Shown here: positions 40,765 through 48,398 of the stretch, piece after piece | How positions within the stretch are numbered: position 1 is the stretch's first letter | Layout of the letters: each line of letters opens with the position of its first letter | NCBI RefSeq assembly: GCF_014197535.1 | Contig: NZ_JACIFV010000004.1 | Span: 186,001-250,000 of the forward strand | DNA length: 64,000 nt | Source of the DNA: Rhizobium aethiopicum | GTDB lineage: Bacteria; Pseudomonadota; Alphaproteobacteria; Rhizobiales; Rhizobiaceae | Reading direction: 5' to 3' | The notes under the pieces: generated by a model | What the model saw: the letters and a program-made list of their open reading frames with translations, nothing else | Databases searched by the model: none | Told to the model about the DNA's origin: nothing | Program-made: the position numbers and the translations under genes

Positions 40765-41820
40765 TCAGACGCCGTGGAGAGCCCCGGGCATGAGCGACGG
40801 CTGGATTTGGATCGCCTGATCGCGGAGAGAGGCGGCGAGCCTCTCTTCGGCGCGGCGGGCGGCCGCCTGCAGATCGCGTGGCGCCCCGGCGATCTTTTCC
40901 AGGGCGGCGATGGCGACGTCGGTGGCGAGATAATCCGGCTTGTGACCGACGCCGCCGACTGTAACGAGTTCGGAGCCTGGTATATCGCGGGCGAGGCCGC
41001 GCGAATGCAGGTGTTCCCAGACGATCTCGTCGCGGTCGCCTGTGATGATGACGGTCGGCGCGGTGATCTGCGAATAGAGCGGCGACTGCTCCTTCACATA
41101 GGCGAGCAGTCTTTTGAAATCGGCGGCATTGTTGTGGAAGGTGCGCGGCCGCAGCACCAGCGACGGGCCGGTTTTTTCAATGTAGTCGGCAGGGCGTGGA
41201 TTGGGACGGAAGACATTCAACGTGCCGCGCTCCAGCCGGCTCAGTCCAAGCGGAACGACGATGGCGTGGTTGAAGAGCCAACCGATGACGGGCACGGTCG
41301 CCACATGATAATACCAGTCGATGCCGCCGGGCCACGGATGGGTGGCCGGCGCGAGGAAGAGCAGGCCGGCGGTCTTATCCGCGTGGCGCAGGCCGAAGGC
41401 GGCGGTGATCGCACCGCCGAAGGAATGGCCGACGATGATCGCCTTCTCGATGCCGCGCTTTTCCATCAGTCGGGCGATTGCATCGGCCTGGCCCGAGGGT
41501 ACCGCGTTCTCAGGGCCGCCGCGTTCGGAATAACCGTGCCCGGGACGATCGACGAACAGCATTTCCGCCCGGCCTTCGAGCGGCGCGCGAAAGGCGACGA
41601 GCTGATCGAGCAGATTGCCGCTGGCGCCGTGAATGAAGACGAGCGCCGGCAGATCCGCATGTTCGGGACGCTCGACATGGACGGCGTTCATGCGGTAGCC
41701 GCCGACATCCGTCAATTCGCCGATATTCGGATAGATCTGTTCGAATTGCCGCGCCTTGTAAGAGGAGTAACCGATGGCGGCGGCGAGCGGGGCGAGAAGA
41801 GCGGAAACTTCGGCAAGCAT
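40765..41820 (-). CDS. Alpha/beta hydrolase
   Basis: A 351-residue protein, possibly membrane-attached through a weakly hydrophobic N-terminus (LLAPLAAAIGYSS). The hydrolase fold shows the oxyanion segment FIHGASGNLLDQL, the nucleophile elbow IIVGHSFGG (S133), an acid in TGDRDEIVW and a His in GVGHKPDYL, a full Ser-Asp-His triad. About 40 C-terminal residues (RAEERLAASLRDQA) look helical and extra to the fold. Its substrate is not inferable; the family includes lipases, esterases and haloperoxidases. It is transcribed alone between ggt and a TPR protein gene. Confidence 0.9.
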   Translation of the reverse strand: MLAEVSALLAPLAAAIGYSSYKARQFEQIYPNIGELTDVGGYRMNAVHVERPEHADLPALVFIHGASGNLLDQLVAFRAPLEGRAEMLFVDRPGHGYSERGGPENAVPSGQADAIARLMEKRGIEKAIIVGHSFGGAITAAFGLRHADKTAGLLFLAPATHPWPGGIDWYYHVATVPVIGWLFNHAIVVPLGLSRLERGTLNVFRPNPRPADYIEKTGPSLVLRPRTFHNNAADFKRLLAYVKEQSPLYSQITAPTVIITGDRDEIVWEHLHSRGLARDIPGSELVTVGGVGHKPDYLATDVAIAALEKIAGAPRDLQAAARRAEERLAASLRDQAIQIQPSLMPGALHGV

Positions 41821-41930
41821 GATCTTAACGGCGACAATCGATGGATTTTGCGGGGGACGGTCGTGTCAAATTCCCTCGACAGTTCTGAAATTGTGCGCTC
41901 TGGCCGCAGATCAAGCTCGTTGAAGCGGTT

Positions 41931-42545
41931 TCAGGTTCGATTGCCGGCGAGTTTTTCCGCAAGCATGTTGACCTGCTCCTGCGCGGTGCGATCGGCGGGA
42001 TAGATATCGAGGAACCGTTCCCAAGCCTTCAGGGTCAATTGATCATTGCCGGAATTGCTGAGGATCGCGGCCATGCCGGAGAGCGCGCCGAAATGGCGCG
42101 GCTCGATATTCAGCACATGCTCGATGTCGGACATCGACTTGCGGTAATTGCCCATGACGAAATTCAGCGTGGCGCGGCGATTCCAGCTCTCGGCATAATC
42201 GGGCTTGAGGGCAATCGCCTCGTCGAGGAAATCGAGAGCGGCGGGATTGCGCTTTTCCTCGATCGCCTTGTCGGCCCATTGCATCAGCAGGTTCACGGTC
42301 GCACTGCCGGAATCATTCCATTCCAGACGAATTTCATTGGCGATGCTGCTGGCCTTATCAGGATCACGCTCGCGCTTCAGCTGGCTGAAGAGCTGATCGA
42401 GACGTTGCTTCGGCGAACTATTGGCATCCTTCCGCTCGACAATGACGTTCTTTTCCGCCGCGGCGGCCGGAAACGGGGAGGTGGAAAGGATGAAGGCGAG
42501 CGGCAGCACCGCTGACGTCAAAGCAAAAAAGCGCATGGCGGACAT
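41931..42545 (-). CDS. Exported TPR-repeat protein
   Basis: A protein of about 204 residues with a signal peptide (MRFFALTSAVLPLAFILSTSPFPAAAAE, key part ALTSAVLPLAFILS). About three TPR-like repeats follow from residue 90, including RNPAALDFLDEAIALKPDYA and YRKSMSDIEHVLNIEPRHFG, then TLKAWERFLDIYPADRTAQE. The start is uncertain between ATG at 42545 and ATG at 42536; an in-frame extension to 42635 is not supported. TPR proteins of this size in the periplasm usually mediate protein-protein contacts; no partner is visible. Confidence 0.82.
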   Translation of the reverse strand: MSAMRFFALTSAVLPLAFILSTSPFPAAAAEKNVIVERKDANSSPKQRLDQLFSQLKRERDPDKASSIANEIRLEWNDSGSATVNLLMQWADKAIEEKRNPAALDFLDEAIALKPDYAESWNRRATLNFVMGNYRKSMSDIEHVLNIEPRHFGALSGMAAILSNSGNDQLTLKAWERFLDIYPADRTAQEQVNMLAEKLAGNRT

Positions 42546-42652
42546 ATTAGTCCGCCAGCGCCGAAGATCAAACAAATTAGACGTGATCACCGCAGCGAAC
42601 ACCGGATGTCCGTCGGCGCAATCTGCGCGGCGCACGATCCGGATTCGCGCAA

Positions 42653-42778
42653 TCAGCCCTGGCGAGCCTTGTAGCGCGGGTTCAGCTTGTTGATGATGTA
42701 GATGCGGCCCTTGCGACGAACCAGACGGTTGTCACGGTGACGAGCCTTGAGCGACTTGAGCGAATTCTTGATCTTCAT
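42653..42778 (-). CDS. rpmJ: 50S ribosomal protein L36 (cysteine-free form)
   Basis: A 41-residue highly basic protein, [17 protein letters not shown].. ending ..[13 protein letters not shown], clearly L36 from the [25 protein letters not shown] and NPRYKARQG pattern. It lacks the four metal-binding Cys/His of the C+ form, so it is the zinc-free C- paralogue type. It is short enough to be missed by ORF finders with a 60-residue cut-off. It sits alone between a TPR gene and purK, not in a ribosomal protein operon, which is the usual location in rhizobia. High certainty of identity. Confidence 0.95.
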   Translation of the reverse strand: MKIKNSLKSLKARHRDNRLVRRKGRIYIINKLNPRYKARQG

Positions 42779-42835
42779 TTTTCTGATCCGCGATCTCTAT
42801 GGGGGAATTCACATTCGCCCGTAACTTTAACAATC

Positions 42836-42860
42836 AAAAGCGCGCCGTCGGGGCGCGCTC
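42836..42860 (-). terminator. Terminator of the purE-purK unit
   Basis: On the minus strand AGCGCGCC and GGCGCGCT (42852-42859 with 42839-42846) form an 8-base stem with a 5-base loop, followed by TTTGATTG. It lies between purK and rpmJ. Confidence 0.75.
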
Positions 42861-42942
42861 TTTAGGTGGGGGTGCAGATACCTCGTCACCTCCAGCGTGT
42901 CAACCACGTGACGGTGTTTTTCCCAGGCAGCAGGAGCGTTTC

Positions 42943-44019
42943 TCACTGCGAAACCGGCAATTTCGGCGCCAATGTCGTGACATGACCCATCTTGCGGCCG
43001 GGGCGCCACTCGCTCTTGCCATAGAGATGAACCAGCGTGTCGGGACGCTGCAGCCAGTCGCGAACGGCAAGGATATCGTCGCCGACCAAATTCTGCATGA
43101 CGCAGTCGGAGTGCCGCTCGCCATTGCCGAGCGGCAGGCCGGCAACAGCGCGGATATGCTGCTCGAACTGGCTGACGACGCAGGCGGCTTCCGTCCAGTG
43201 ACCGGAATTGTGGACGCGCGGCGCCATCTCGTTGGCGACCAGGCCGCCATCGGCGAGCACGAAGAATTCGATGCCGATCACGCCGACATAGTTCAACGCG
43301 GCGAGAATCTTTTCGGCCGATTGACGCGCGGCCTCCGCTGTCGTCGCCGAGATTGCGGCCGGAACGGTCGAGGTGTGGAGGATGCCGTTGCGGTGGACAT
43401 TCTCGGCGGGATCGAAGCAGACGACCGTCCCATCCGCGGCACGCGCCGCGATGATCGAGACCTCGCGCTCGAAGTCGACGAAGCTCTCGAGGATGAGCGG
43501 CACGGCCCCGAGCGCGGCATAGGCGCCGTCAGGATTGTCGGCGGGCGAGCGGAAAACCTTCTGCCCCTTGCCGTCATAACCGAGCCGGCGGGTCTTCAGT
43601 ACGCCCTGGCCGCCGAAATCGTTCAGCGCGGTTTCGAGATCGGCCTGGCTGTCGACCGCATGAAAGCGAGCGGTTGATATGCCGCAGCCGTTGAGGAAGC
43701 GTTTTTCGACAAGCCGATCCTGGGCGGCCTCAAGCGCCTTGGCAGGCGGATACACGGCGATGCTTGCCGAGAGCGCTTCGGCGGCTGCGACGGGCACGTT
43801 TTCAAATTCGTAGGTGACGACGTCGCAGGTGTCTGCCAGTTCGGCCAGTGCCGCCGGATCGTCATAGGCGGCGACGATCTGCCGGTTCGCCAGTTGGGCG
43901 GCGGGGCAGTCGAGCTGCGGCTCGAGGACGACAGTGCGGAAATTCAATCTGGCGGCGGCGATGGCCAGCATGCGGCCGAGCTGGCCGCCGCCGACAATGC
44001 CGATTGTTCCTATGGTCAT
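42943..44019 (-). CDS. purK: N5-carboxyaminoimidazole ribonucleotide synthase
   Basis: ATP-grasp enzyme that carboxylates AIR to N5-CAIR in purine synthesis. The ATG at 44019 ([18 protein letters not shown]) overlaps the purE stop as ATGA, which fixes the start and gives 358 residues. The N-terminal Rossmann-like part with GGGQLGRML, the ATP-grasp core ([12 protein letters not shown] near residue 150, [18 protein letters not shown]) and the C-terminal [16 protein letters not shown] are diagnostic. It is translationally coupled to purE. Confidence 0.96.
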   Translation of the reverse strand: MTIGTIGIVGGGQLGRMLAIAAARLNFRTVVLEPQLDCPAAQLANRQIVAAYDDPAALAELADTCDVVTYEFENVPVAAAEALSASIAVYPPAKALEAAQDRLVEKRFLNGCGISTARFHAVDSQADLETALNDFGGQGVLKTRRLGYDGKGQKVFRSPADNPDGAYAALGAVPLILESFVDFEREVSIIAARAADGTVVCFDPAENVHRNGILHTSTVPAAISATTAEAARQSAEKILAALNYVGVIGIEFFVLADGGLVANEMAPRVHNSGHWTEAACVVSQFEQHIRAVAGLPLGNGERHSDCVMQNLVGDDILAVRDWLQRPDTLVHLYGKSEWRPGRKMGHVTTLAPKLPVSQ

Positions 44020-44510
44020 TGGTCGTCCATTGGATATTCGGCGACGGCAGCACTCTGGCGCTCGCGCCATTCGTCGAGCCTGTCGGCAATCTCTTCGTCG
44101 GAAAGGGCCAGCACGGCAGCGGCGAGAAGAGCGGCGTTGACCGCACCCGCCTTGCCTATGGCGAGGGTCCCAACCGGAATGCCGGCCGGCATCTGCACGA
44201 TGGAAAGAAGGCTGTCCTGGCCGGACATGGTCTTCGACTGGACCGGCACGCCGAACACCGGCAGCGGCGTCATCGATGCTGTCATGCCCGGCAGGTGTGC
44301 TGCGCCGCCAGCACCGGCGATGATGACCTTGAAGCCTTCCGCACGCGCGCCCTTGGCGAAATTCATCATGCGCTCGGGCGTACGGTGCGCTGAGATGATG
44401 CGCGCATCATAAGCGATTTCCAGCGCTTCCAGCGTGTCAGCCGCATTCTTCATGGTCTCCCAATCGGATTGGCTGCCCATGATGATGGCGACGAGGGGTC
44501 TATCTGTCAT
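44016..44510 (-). CDS. purE: N5-carboxyaminoimidazole ribonucleotide mutase
   Basis: Moves the carboxyl group of N5-CAIR to C4 of AIR. The 164-residue frame from ATG at 44510 ([17 protein letters not shown]) has the conserved GSQSDW loop near residue 12, SAHRTPERM with the active-site His near 42, and [12 protein letters not shown] near 70. A longer frame upstream overlaps the YdcH-like gene and is not preferred. It is the first gene of the purE-purK unit. Confidence 0.95.
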   Translation of the reverse strand: MTDRPLVAIIMGSQSDWETMKNAADTLEALEIAYDARIISAHRTPERMMNFAKGARAEGFKVIIAGAGGAAHLPGMTASMTPLPVFGVPVQSKTMSGQDSLLSIVQMPAGIPVGTLAIGKAGAVNAALLAAAVLALSDEEIADRLDEWRERQSAAVAEYPMDDQ

Positions 44511-44526
44511 CCTGCGGCCGTTCCTT

Positions 44527-44730
44527 TCAGGCAATGATATCGGGAACGATCTGGTCTTCCAGCTTGGAGAGCTTGTCCTTAATAACGAGCTTCTTCTTCT
44601 TCATGCGCTGGATTCGCAGAGCGTCGCATCCGGTCTCGATCATGGCGTTGATCGCAGCGTCGAAATCCTCGTGCTCCTGGCGCAGACGCGCCACCATGAG
44701 CCTGATTTCCGCCTGTTCCTGATCGGCCAT
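44527..44730 (-). CDS. YdcH (DUF465) family small protein
   Basis: A 67-residue helical protein from the ATG at 44730 ([20 protein letters not shown]), preferred over the MHM start 6 bases earlier because GGGGAA is then properly spaced. Two helices are separated by TGCDALRI; the second carries the basic [21 protein letters not shown] motif of the YdcH family. It is just upstream of purE on the same strand (17 bases), possibly in the same transcript. Function of the family is unknown. Confidence 0.85.
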   Translation of the reverse strand: MADQEQAEIRLMVARLRQEHEDFDAAINAMIETGCDALRIQRMKKKKLVIKDKLSKLEDQIVPDIIA

Positions 44731-44958
44731 ATGCATTCCCCGTTATCGTCCTCGGACCTTGTCCGATCTGCCGATGATTTCCGCAAGCTCCTATCACCAA
44801 ATACGGGTAACGGCTAGTTAGTCTTGATCATGAATTTGCCATCTCTTCTTCATCTTTTGGCCTTCGACAAGCCGTCAAAAATATGTCACAGTCCGCCCCG
44901 TTGACACCTTGATCCCCGACGACGATGGTCGGGGAGGGTAAGAGGAAGGAAGGGTCAA

Positions 44959-45132
44959 ATGACAGTTGAAGCTCATCTTGAATCACTCCACAAAAAGCAT
45001 GTCGCTCTTGAGGAGGAGTTGCATGCACTCAGAACAGCTCCCTCGATCTCCGATACAGAAATTGCCGAATGCAAGCGCCGCAAGCTGCGCATCAAGGACG
45101 AGATTCAGCGTCTCAAGTCATCCGTCCATTAA
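44959..45132 (+). CDS. Second YdcH (DUF465)-type small protein
   Basis: A 57-residue protein below common ORF size limits, starting at an ATG preceded by GGAAGGAAGGG. The sequence begins MTVEAHLESLHKKHVALEEE and ends CKRRKLRIKDEIQRLKSSVH, the same two-helix layout and basic KRRKLRIKDE motif as the divergent YdcH gene at 44527-44730. The two genes lie back to back about 230 bases apart. Good Shine-Dalgarno and family pattern make it a real gene. Confidence 0.88.
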   Translation: MTVEAHLESLHKKHVALEEELHALRTAPSISDTEIAECKRRKLRIKDEIQRLKSSVH

Positions 45133-45320
45133 TCTTCCCAAGGGTCGCCGGTCGATCATCTTGCGCACGAGGTAAATCCATCCATTCCGCCTAAAATTTG
45201 CAAGAACCGGTGATTACACCAGAATTGCGCCAGCCCGATGCTTTGTGACGTCGCGGCTGGCGCGTTTGCGTCTGCTTGCAGCAATGGCGTGATAATGAGT
45301 GCGTCAGGGCATCATGGGAG

Positions 45321-45581
45321 TCAGGCCCAGAACTGATCCAGCCACAGATTGAGCTTGTCAAAGCCGCGGTTGTTGACCGCATAGATGCGTTTCGTACCTT
45401 CCGATGTCACGGAGACAAGATTGCTGTCGAGCAGTGCCTTCAGGTGCTGCGAGACAGCGGGACGACTGATCGGCAGCCCCTCGGCAAGCTCATTGACCGT
45501 CCGCGGCGCGCGCCGCAATTCCTCCAGCAGAAAGCGCCGGTTCGGGTCGGCAATCGCAGAGAAAGGGTCCGTGTTCGACAT
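45321..45581 (-). CDS. ArsR-family winged helix regulator
   Basis: An 86-residue DNA-binding protein with FSAIADPNRRFLLEELRRAP, TVNELAEGLPISRPAVSQHLKALLDSNLV (recognition helix SRPAVSQHLKAL), a wing at SVTSEGTKRIYAVN and a terminal LWLDQFW. There are no Cys in the metal-binding position of ArsR/SmtB, so it resembles the SdpR/autorepressor-type subgroup. It lies 67 bases downstream of the TauE/SafE exporter gene on the same strand, so it may regulate that unit. Confidence 0.88.
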   Translation of the reverse strand: MSNTDPFSAIADPNRRFLLEELRRAPRTVNELAEGLPISRPAVSQHLKALLDSNLVSVTSEGTKRIYAVNNRGFDKLNLWLDQFWA

Positions 45582-45648
45582 GGCAGAAACGCTACGTCAA
45601 ACCGGCCGTTGCAGCAAGGAAATTGTGCATTGCAGCGTGCTGCCGCGC

Positions 45649-46413
45649 TTACCAGCCGAGGCCTTCGCGCATGATCAGAAGGGCCGCGATCAGCGCCATC
45701 GTATACATGAAGGGATAAAAGATCTGCGGCTTCATGCGCCGCACGCACCAGGCGCCGGCAAGAGTGGCGACCGGCGCGAAAGGCAAGAGCGTGGCGGAGG
45801 TCGCAAGGTTCTGTGTGTCGAGCTGGCCAAGGGCAAAGTAGGGAATGAGCTTGATGGCGTTGAGGATTGCGAAGAAGCGCACGCTGGTGCCGGTATATTC
45901 GCGCGGCTCCAGTTTGAGCGGTAGGGCATAGATCTGGAACGGCGCTCCGCCGGCATGGGCAACGAAGCTGCCATAACCGGAAAACGTTCCCCAGAGACCG
46001 GCGGCGACCGGCCGCTGTCCACGCGGCGGGACCGTCTTGCCGGCGCCCGGGCCGAAATTGTTCCAGAAATAGCGCAGGCAGAAGAGGATCGTCACCGCGC
46101 CGATGACGACGCGCAGGACGTTGCCGGGAACGAGCGCCGAGGTTGCCCAGCCGAGGGCTATGCCGAGAATTGCGCCCGGCAGCATGATCTTCAGCGTCGC
46201 CCAATCGCCATGCCTGCGCCAGATGACGAGCGAGATCATGTCCATGAAGACCAGGATCGGCAGCAGGATCGCCGCCGCTTCGAGCGGCGAGACGACGAGG
46301 GCGAGAAAGGGCAGGCCGATCAGCGACAAAGCGTCGCCCATGCCGCCTTTTGCGAGGCCGACAAGCAGAACCGCGGGCACGGCGGCATAGTAGAATGACA
46401 AGTCCTGCGGCAT
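45649..46413 (-). CDS. Sulfite exporter TauE/SafE family permease
   Basis: A 254-residue membrane protein with about eight hydrophobic segments. AGGAGGACG precedes the ATG at 46413 (MPQDLSFYYAAVPAVLLVGL). The frame that extends further upstream overlaps the divergent ThiE-like gene and is an artefact. Features include GLAKGGMGDALSLIGLPF near residue 20 and the family-typical ATLAGAWCVRRM near 220. Substrates in the family include sulfite, sulfonates and sulfoacetate; the member cannot be assigned. It precedes the ArsR gene and is divergent from the ThiE-like gene. Confidence 0.88.
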   Translation of the reverse strand: MPQDLSFYYAAVPAVLLVGLAKGGMGDALSLIGLPFLALVVSPLEAAAILLPILVFMDMISLVIWRRHGDWATLKIMLPGAILGIALGWATSALVPGNVLRVVIGAVTILFCLRYFWNNFGPGAGKTVPPRGQRPVAAGLWGTFSGYGSFVAHAGGAPFQIYALPLKLEPREYTGTSVRFFAILNAIKLIPYFALGQLDTQNLATSATLLPFAPVATLAGAWCVRRMKPQIFYPFMYTMALIAALLIMREGLGW

Positions 46414-46521
46414 GCTTTCGACGTCCTCCTCTTGCAAGCCTCCTCTAACGGAACTACTCACACAAAACGAGTGCGGATCCGTCCTTTCGAGAAGGGAATT
46501 CGCAGGAAACGGAAAGACCTC

Positions 46522-47175
46522 ATGACCGAAGCCGAAAACCGCTGCCGCCTGGTGCTCATCGTCCCTGATATCGCCGACGCCGATGAACAGGCAAGAATCG
46601 TCGCCGATGCGCTGAAGGGCGGCGATGTCGCCTCCGTCATCATGCCGCAATACGGGCTCGACGACGGCGCCTTCCAGAAACATGCCGAAAAGCTTGTGCC
46701 GGTGATCCAGGATGCGGGGGCCGCCGCGCTGATTGCAGGCGATAGCCGTGTGGCGGGACGGGCGAAGGCCGATGGCCTGCATATAACCAGCAGCGCGCAG
46801 GCACTGTCGGAGGCGATCGACAAACACGCTCCGAAGCTGATCGTCGGCGGCGGCAATGCGAGCGACCGGCACAATGCGCTGGAGATCGGCGAAGTCAGGC
46901 CGGATTATATCTTCTTCGGCAAGCTCGATGGGGATATCAAGCCGGAGGCGCATCCCAAGAACCTTGCGCTCGGCGAATGGTGGGCCTCAATGATCGAAAT
47001 CCCCTGCATCGTCATGGGCGGCACCGATCCGGCGTCGGCTCTTGCCGTCGCCGAGACCGGAGCAGAGTTCGTGGCGCTGCGGCTGGCGGTATTCGGGGAG
47101 CCCGGCCGAGCGCCGTCCATCGTTGCCGAGATCAATGCTCTGCTTGACGAAAAAGCGCCACGGTTTGAGGATTGA
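46522..47175 (+). CDS. Thiamine-phosphate synthase-like TIM-barrel protein, divergent
   Basis: A 217-residue protein from the ATG at 46522 (MTEAENRCRLVLIVPD). It has the ThiE/TenI fold pattern: VIMPQYGLDDGAF, AALIAGDSRVAGRAKADGLHI near residue 75, LIVGGGNASDRHNALEIGE, then PDYIFFGKLDGDIKPEAHPK and a final CIVMGGTDP. The usual ThiE phosphate- and thiazole-binding motifs (a TxTK-type loop after the GP segment) are replaced by KLDGDIKPEAHPKN. It lies 10 bases before the Sel1-repeat gene in one unit. A thiamine role is therefore doubtful; it may be a TenI-like or unrelated family member. Confidence 0.75.
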   Translation: MTEAENRCRLVLIVPDIADADEQARIVADALKGGDVASVIMPQYGLDDGAFQKHAEKLVPVIQDAGAAALIAGDSRVAGRAKADGLHITSSAQALSEAIDKHAPKLIVGGGNASDRHNALEIGEVRPDYIFFGKLDGDIKPEAHPKNLALGEWWASMIEIPCIVMGGTDPASALAVAETGAEFVALRLAVFGEPGRAPSIVAEINALLDEKAPRFED

Positions 47176-47185
47176 AATCCCGCTC

Positions 47186-48268
47186 ATGCCGATCCTGCTC
47201 GTCCGCCCTTTGAAATATCTGCTTGCCAGCATGGTCGCCCTCACCGCGGGCGGATCTGATATCGCCGTGGCGCAGGCACCGGACAGTGTCATCAGCCAGC
47301 CGGACACTGCGCCGGCGTCAAGCTTTCGCACCGATCGGCTCACCAACGGGGACGTGAAGCCCTCGGACGGTGTCGGCGTTTTCGATCGCATGGGCGCGAA
47401 GCTGCCCGACCTCCCGCCTGAGAAGGATTACAAAGGGCCGATCGACGAGGCCTACGGCGCCTATCAGCGCGGTTATTATCTGACGGCGATGGACAAGGCG
47501 CTGCCGCGCGCCCAACTCGGCGATCCGGCGGCGCAGACGCTAATCGGCGAAATCCTCTCGCAAGGCCTCGGCGTCAAGAAGGATGTGAAAGGCGCTGCCT
47601 TCTGGTACGGCAAGGCGGCCGAGGGCGGCGATCCTGCGGCGATGTTCAAATATGCGCTGATGCTGATGGAAGGCCAGGGTGTGCCGCGCGACAAGGTCAA
47701 AGCCGACGACTATATGCGCAAGGCGGCCGAGGCCGGCAATCCTTCGGCCGAATTCAACTGGGCGCAGATTGTTGTCGCCGACAATCCCGGCGAAAAGGGG
47801 CTGAAGCTCGCGCTGCCGTTCTACGAGAAATCGGCCGAGCAGGGCATTGCCGATTCGCAATATGCCGTGGCGCAGATCTATGCGACGCTGAAGGACCTGC
47901 CGGAGGAAAAGAAGCAACTCGCCCGCGAGTGGATGGCGCGCGCCGCGCGCGCCGGCTTCGACACGGCCGAGCTCGATCTCGGCATCTGGCTCGTCAACGG
48001 CGTCGGTGGCCCCAAGGATTACGTCAAGGGTTTCGAATGGCTGAAACTTGCCGCCAATGGCGGCAATGTCGTTGCGCAGAACAAGCTCGCCCATCTCTAC
48101 ATCAACGCCATCGGCACGCCGCCGAATCCGATCGAGGCGGCGAAGTGGTATGTGTTGTCGCGCCGTGCCGGGCTTGCCGATCCTGCGCTCGAGGATTTCT
48201 ATCTCGGGATCGAGGACGATCAGCAGAAGGCGGCGATCGATGCCGCCAACAAATTCCGGCGGCGATAG
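47186..48268 (+). CDS. Exported Sel1-repeat protein
   Basis: A 360-residue protein from the ATG at 47186 with a signal peptide (LLASMVALTAGGSDIAVAQA, cleavage near VAQAP). About six Sel1-like repeats of 36 residues follow from residue 115, with units such as AAQTLIGEILSQGLGVKKDV, FWYGKAAEGGDPAAMFKYAL and YMRKAAEAGNPSAEFNWAQI. Such proteins are scaffolds in signalling or envelope processes. It is 10 bases after the ThiE-like gene, so the two are co-transcribed. Longer frames starting at 47042 overlap the ThiE-like gene. Confidence 0.85.
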   Translation: MPILLVRPLKYLLASMVALTAGGSDIAVAQAPDSVISQPDTAPASSFRTDRLTNGDVKPSDGVGVFDRMGAKLPDLPPEKDYKGPIDEAYGAYQRGYYLTAMDKALPRAQLGDPAAQTLIGEILSQGLGVKKDVKGAAFWYGKAAEGGDPAAMFKYALMLMEGQGVPRDKVKADDYMRKAAEAGNPSAEFNWAQIVVADNPGEKGLKLALPFYEKSAEQGIADSQYAVAQIYATLKDLPEEKKQLAREWMARAARAGFDTAELDLGIWLVNGVGGPKDYVKGFEWLKLAANGGNVVAQNKLAHLYINAIGTPPNPIEAAKWYVLSRRAGLADPALEDFYLGIEDDQQKAAIDAANKFRRR

Positions 48269-48287
48269 CCGCCGCACGTTTCATTTT

Positions 48288-48398
48288 CTAAAGCATGTCG
48301 TGATCTTTCAGATTCGCTTATCATGCTTTCGGTCTTTGTTTTTCTGCATGCCTTTATCGCAAAACAACCGCTGCACAGTTTTGCGAGACATGCTCTAG
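48288..48398. repeat. Palindromic intergenic repeat overlapping the next gene's stop codon
   Basis: The element starts with CTAAAGCATGTCG and ends with GAGACATGCTCTAG, an imperfect overall inverted repeat. Inside are AAAGCATG (48290-48297) with CATGCTTT (48322-48329), and TCGCAAAAC (48357-48365) with GTTTTGCGA (48378-48386). These nested dyads resemble a family of dispersed intergenic repeats in Rhizobium genomes, from memory. The stop codon of the minus-strand gene (CTA at 48395-48397) lies inside its right end. It can form several hairpins and may serve as the transcript end for both convergent genes. Confidence 0.6.

Noticed and set aside
47042..47185. Longer N-terminus for the Sel1-repeat protein
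   Set aside because: This part overlaps the ThiE-like gene and has no Shine-Dalgarno; the signal peptide starts at 47186.
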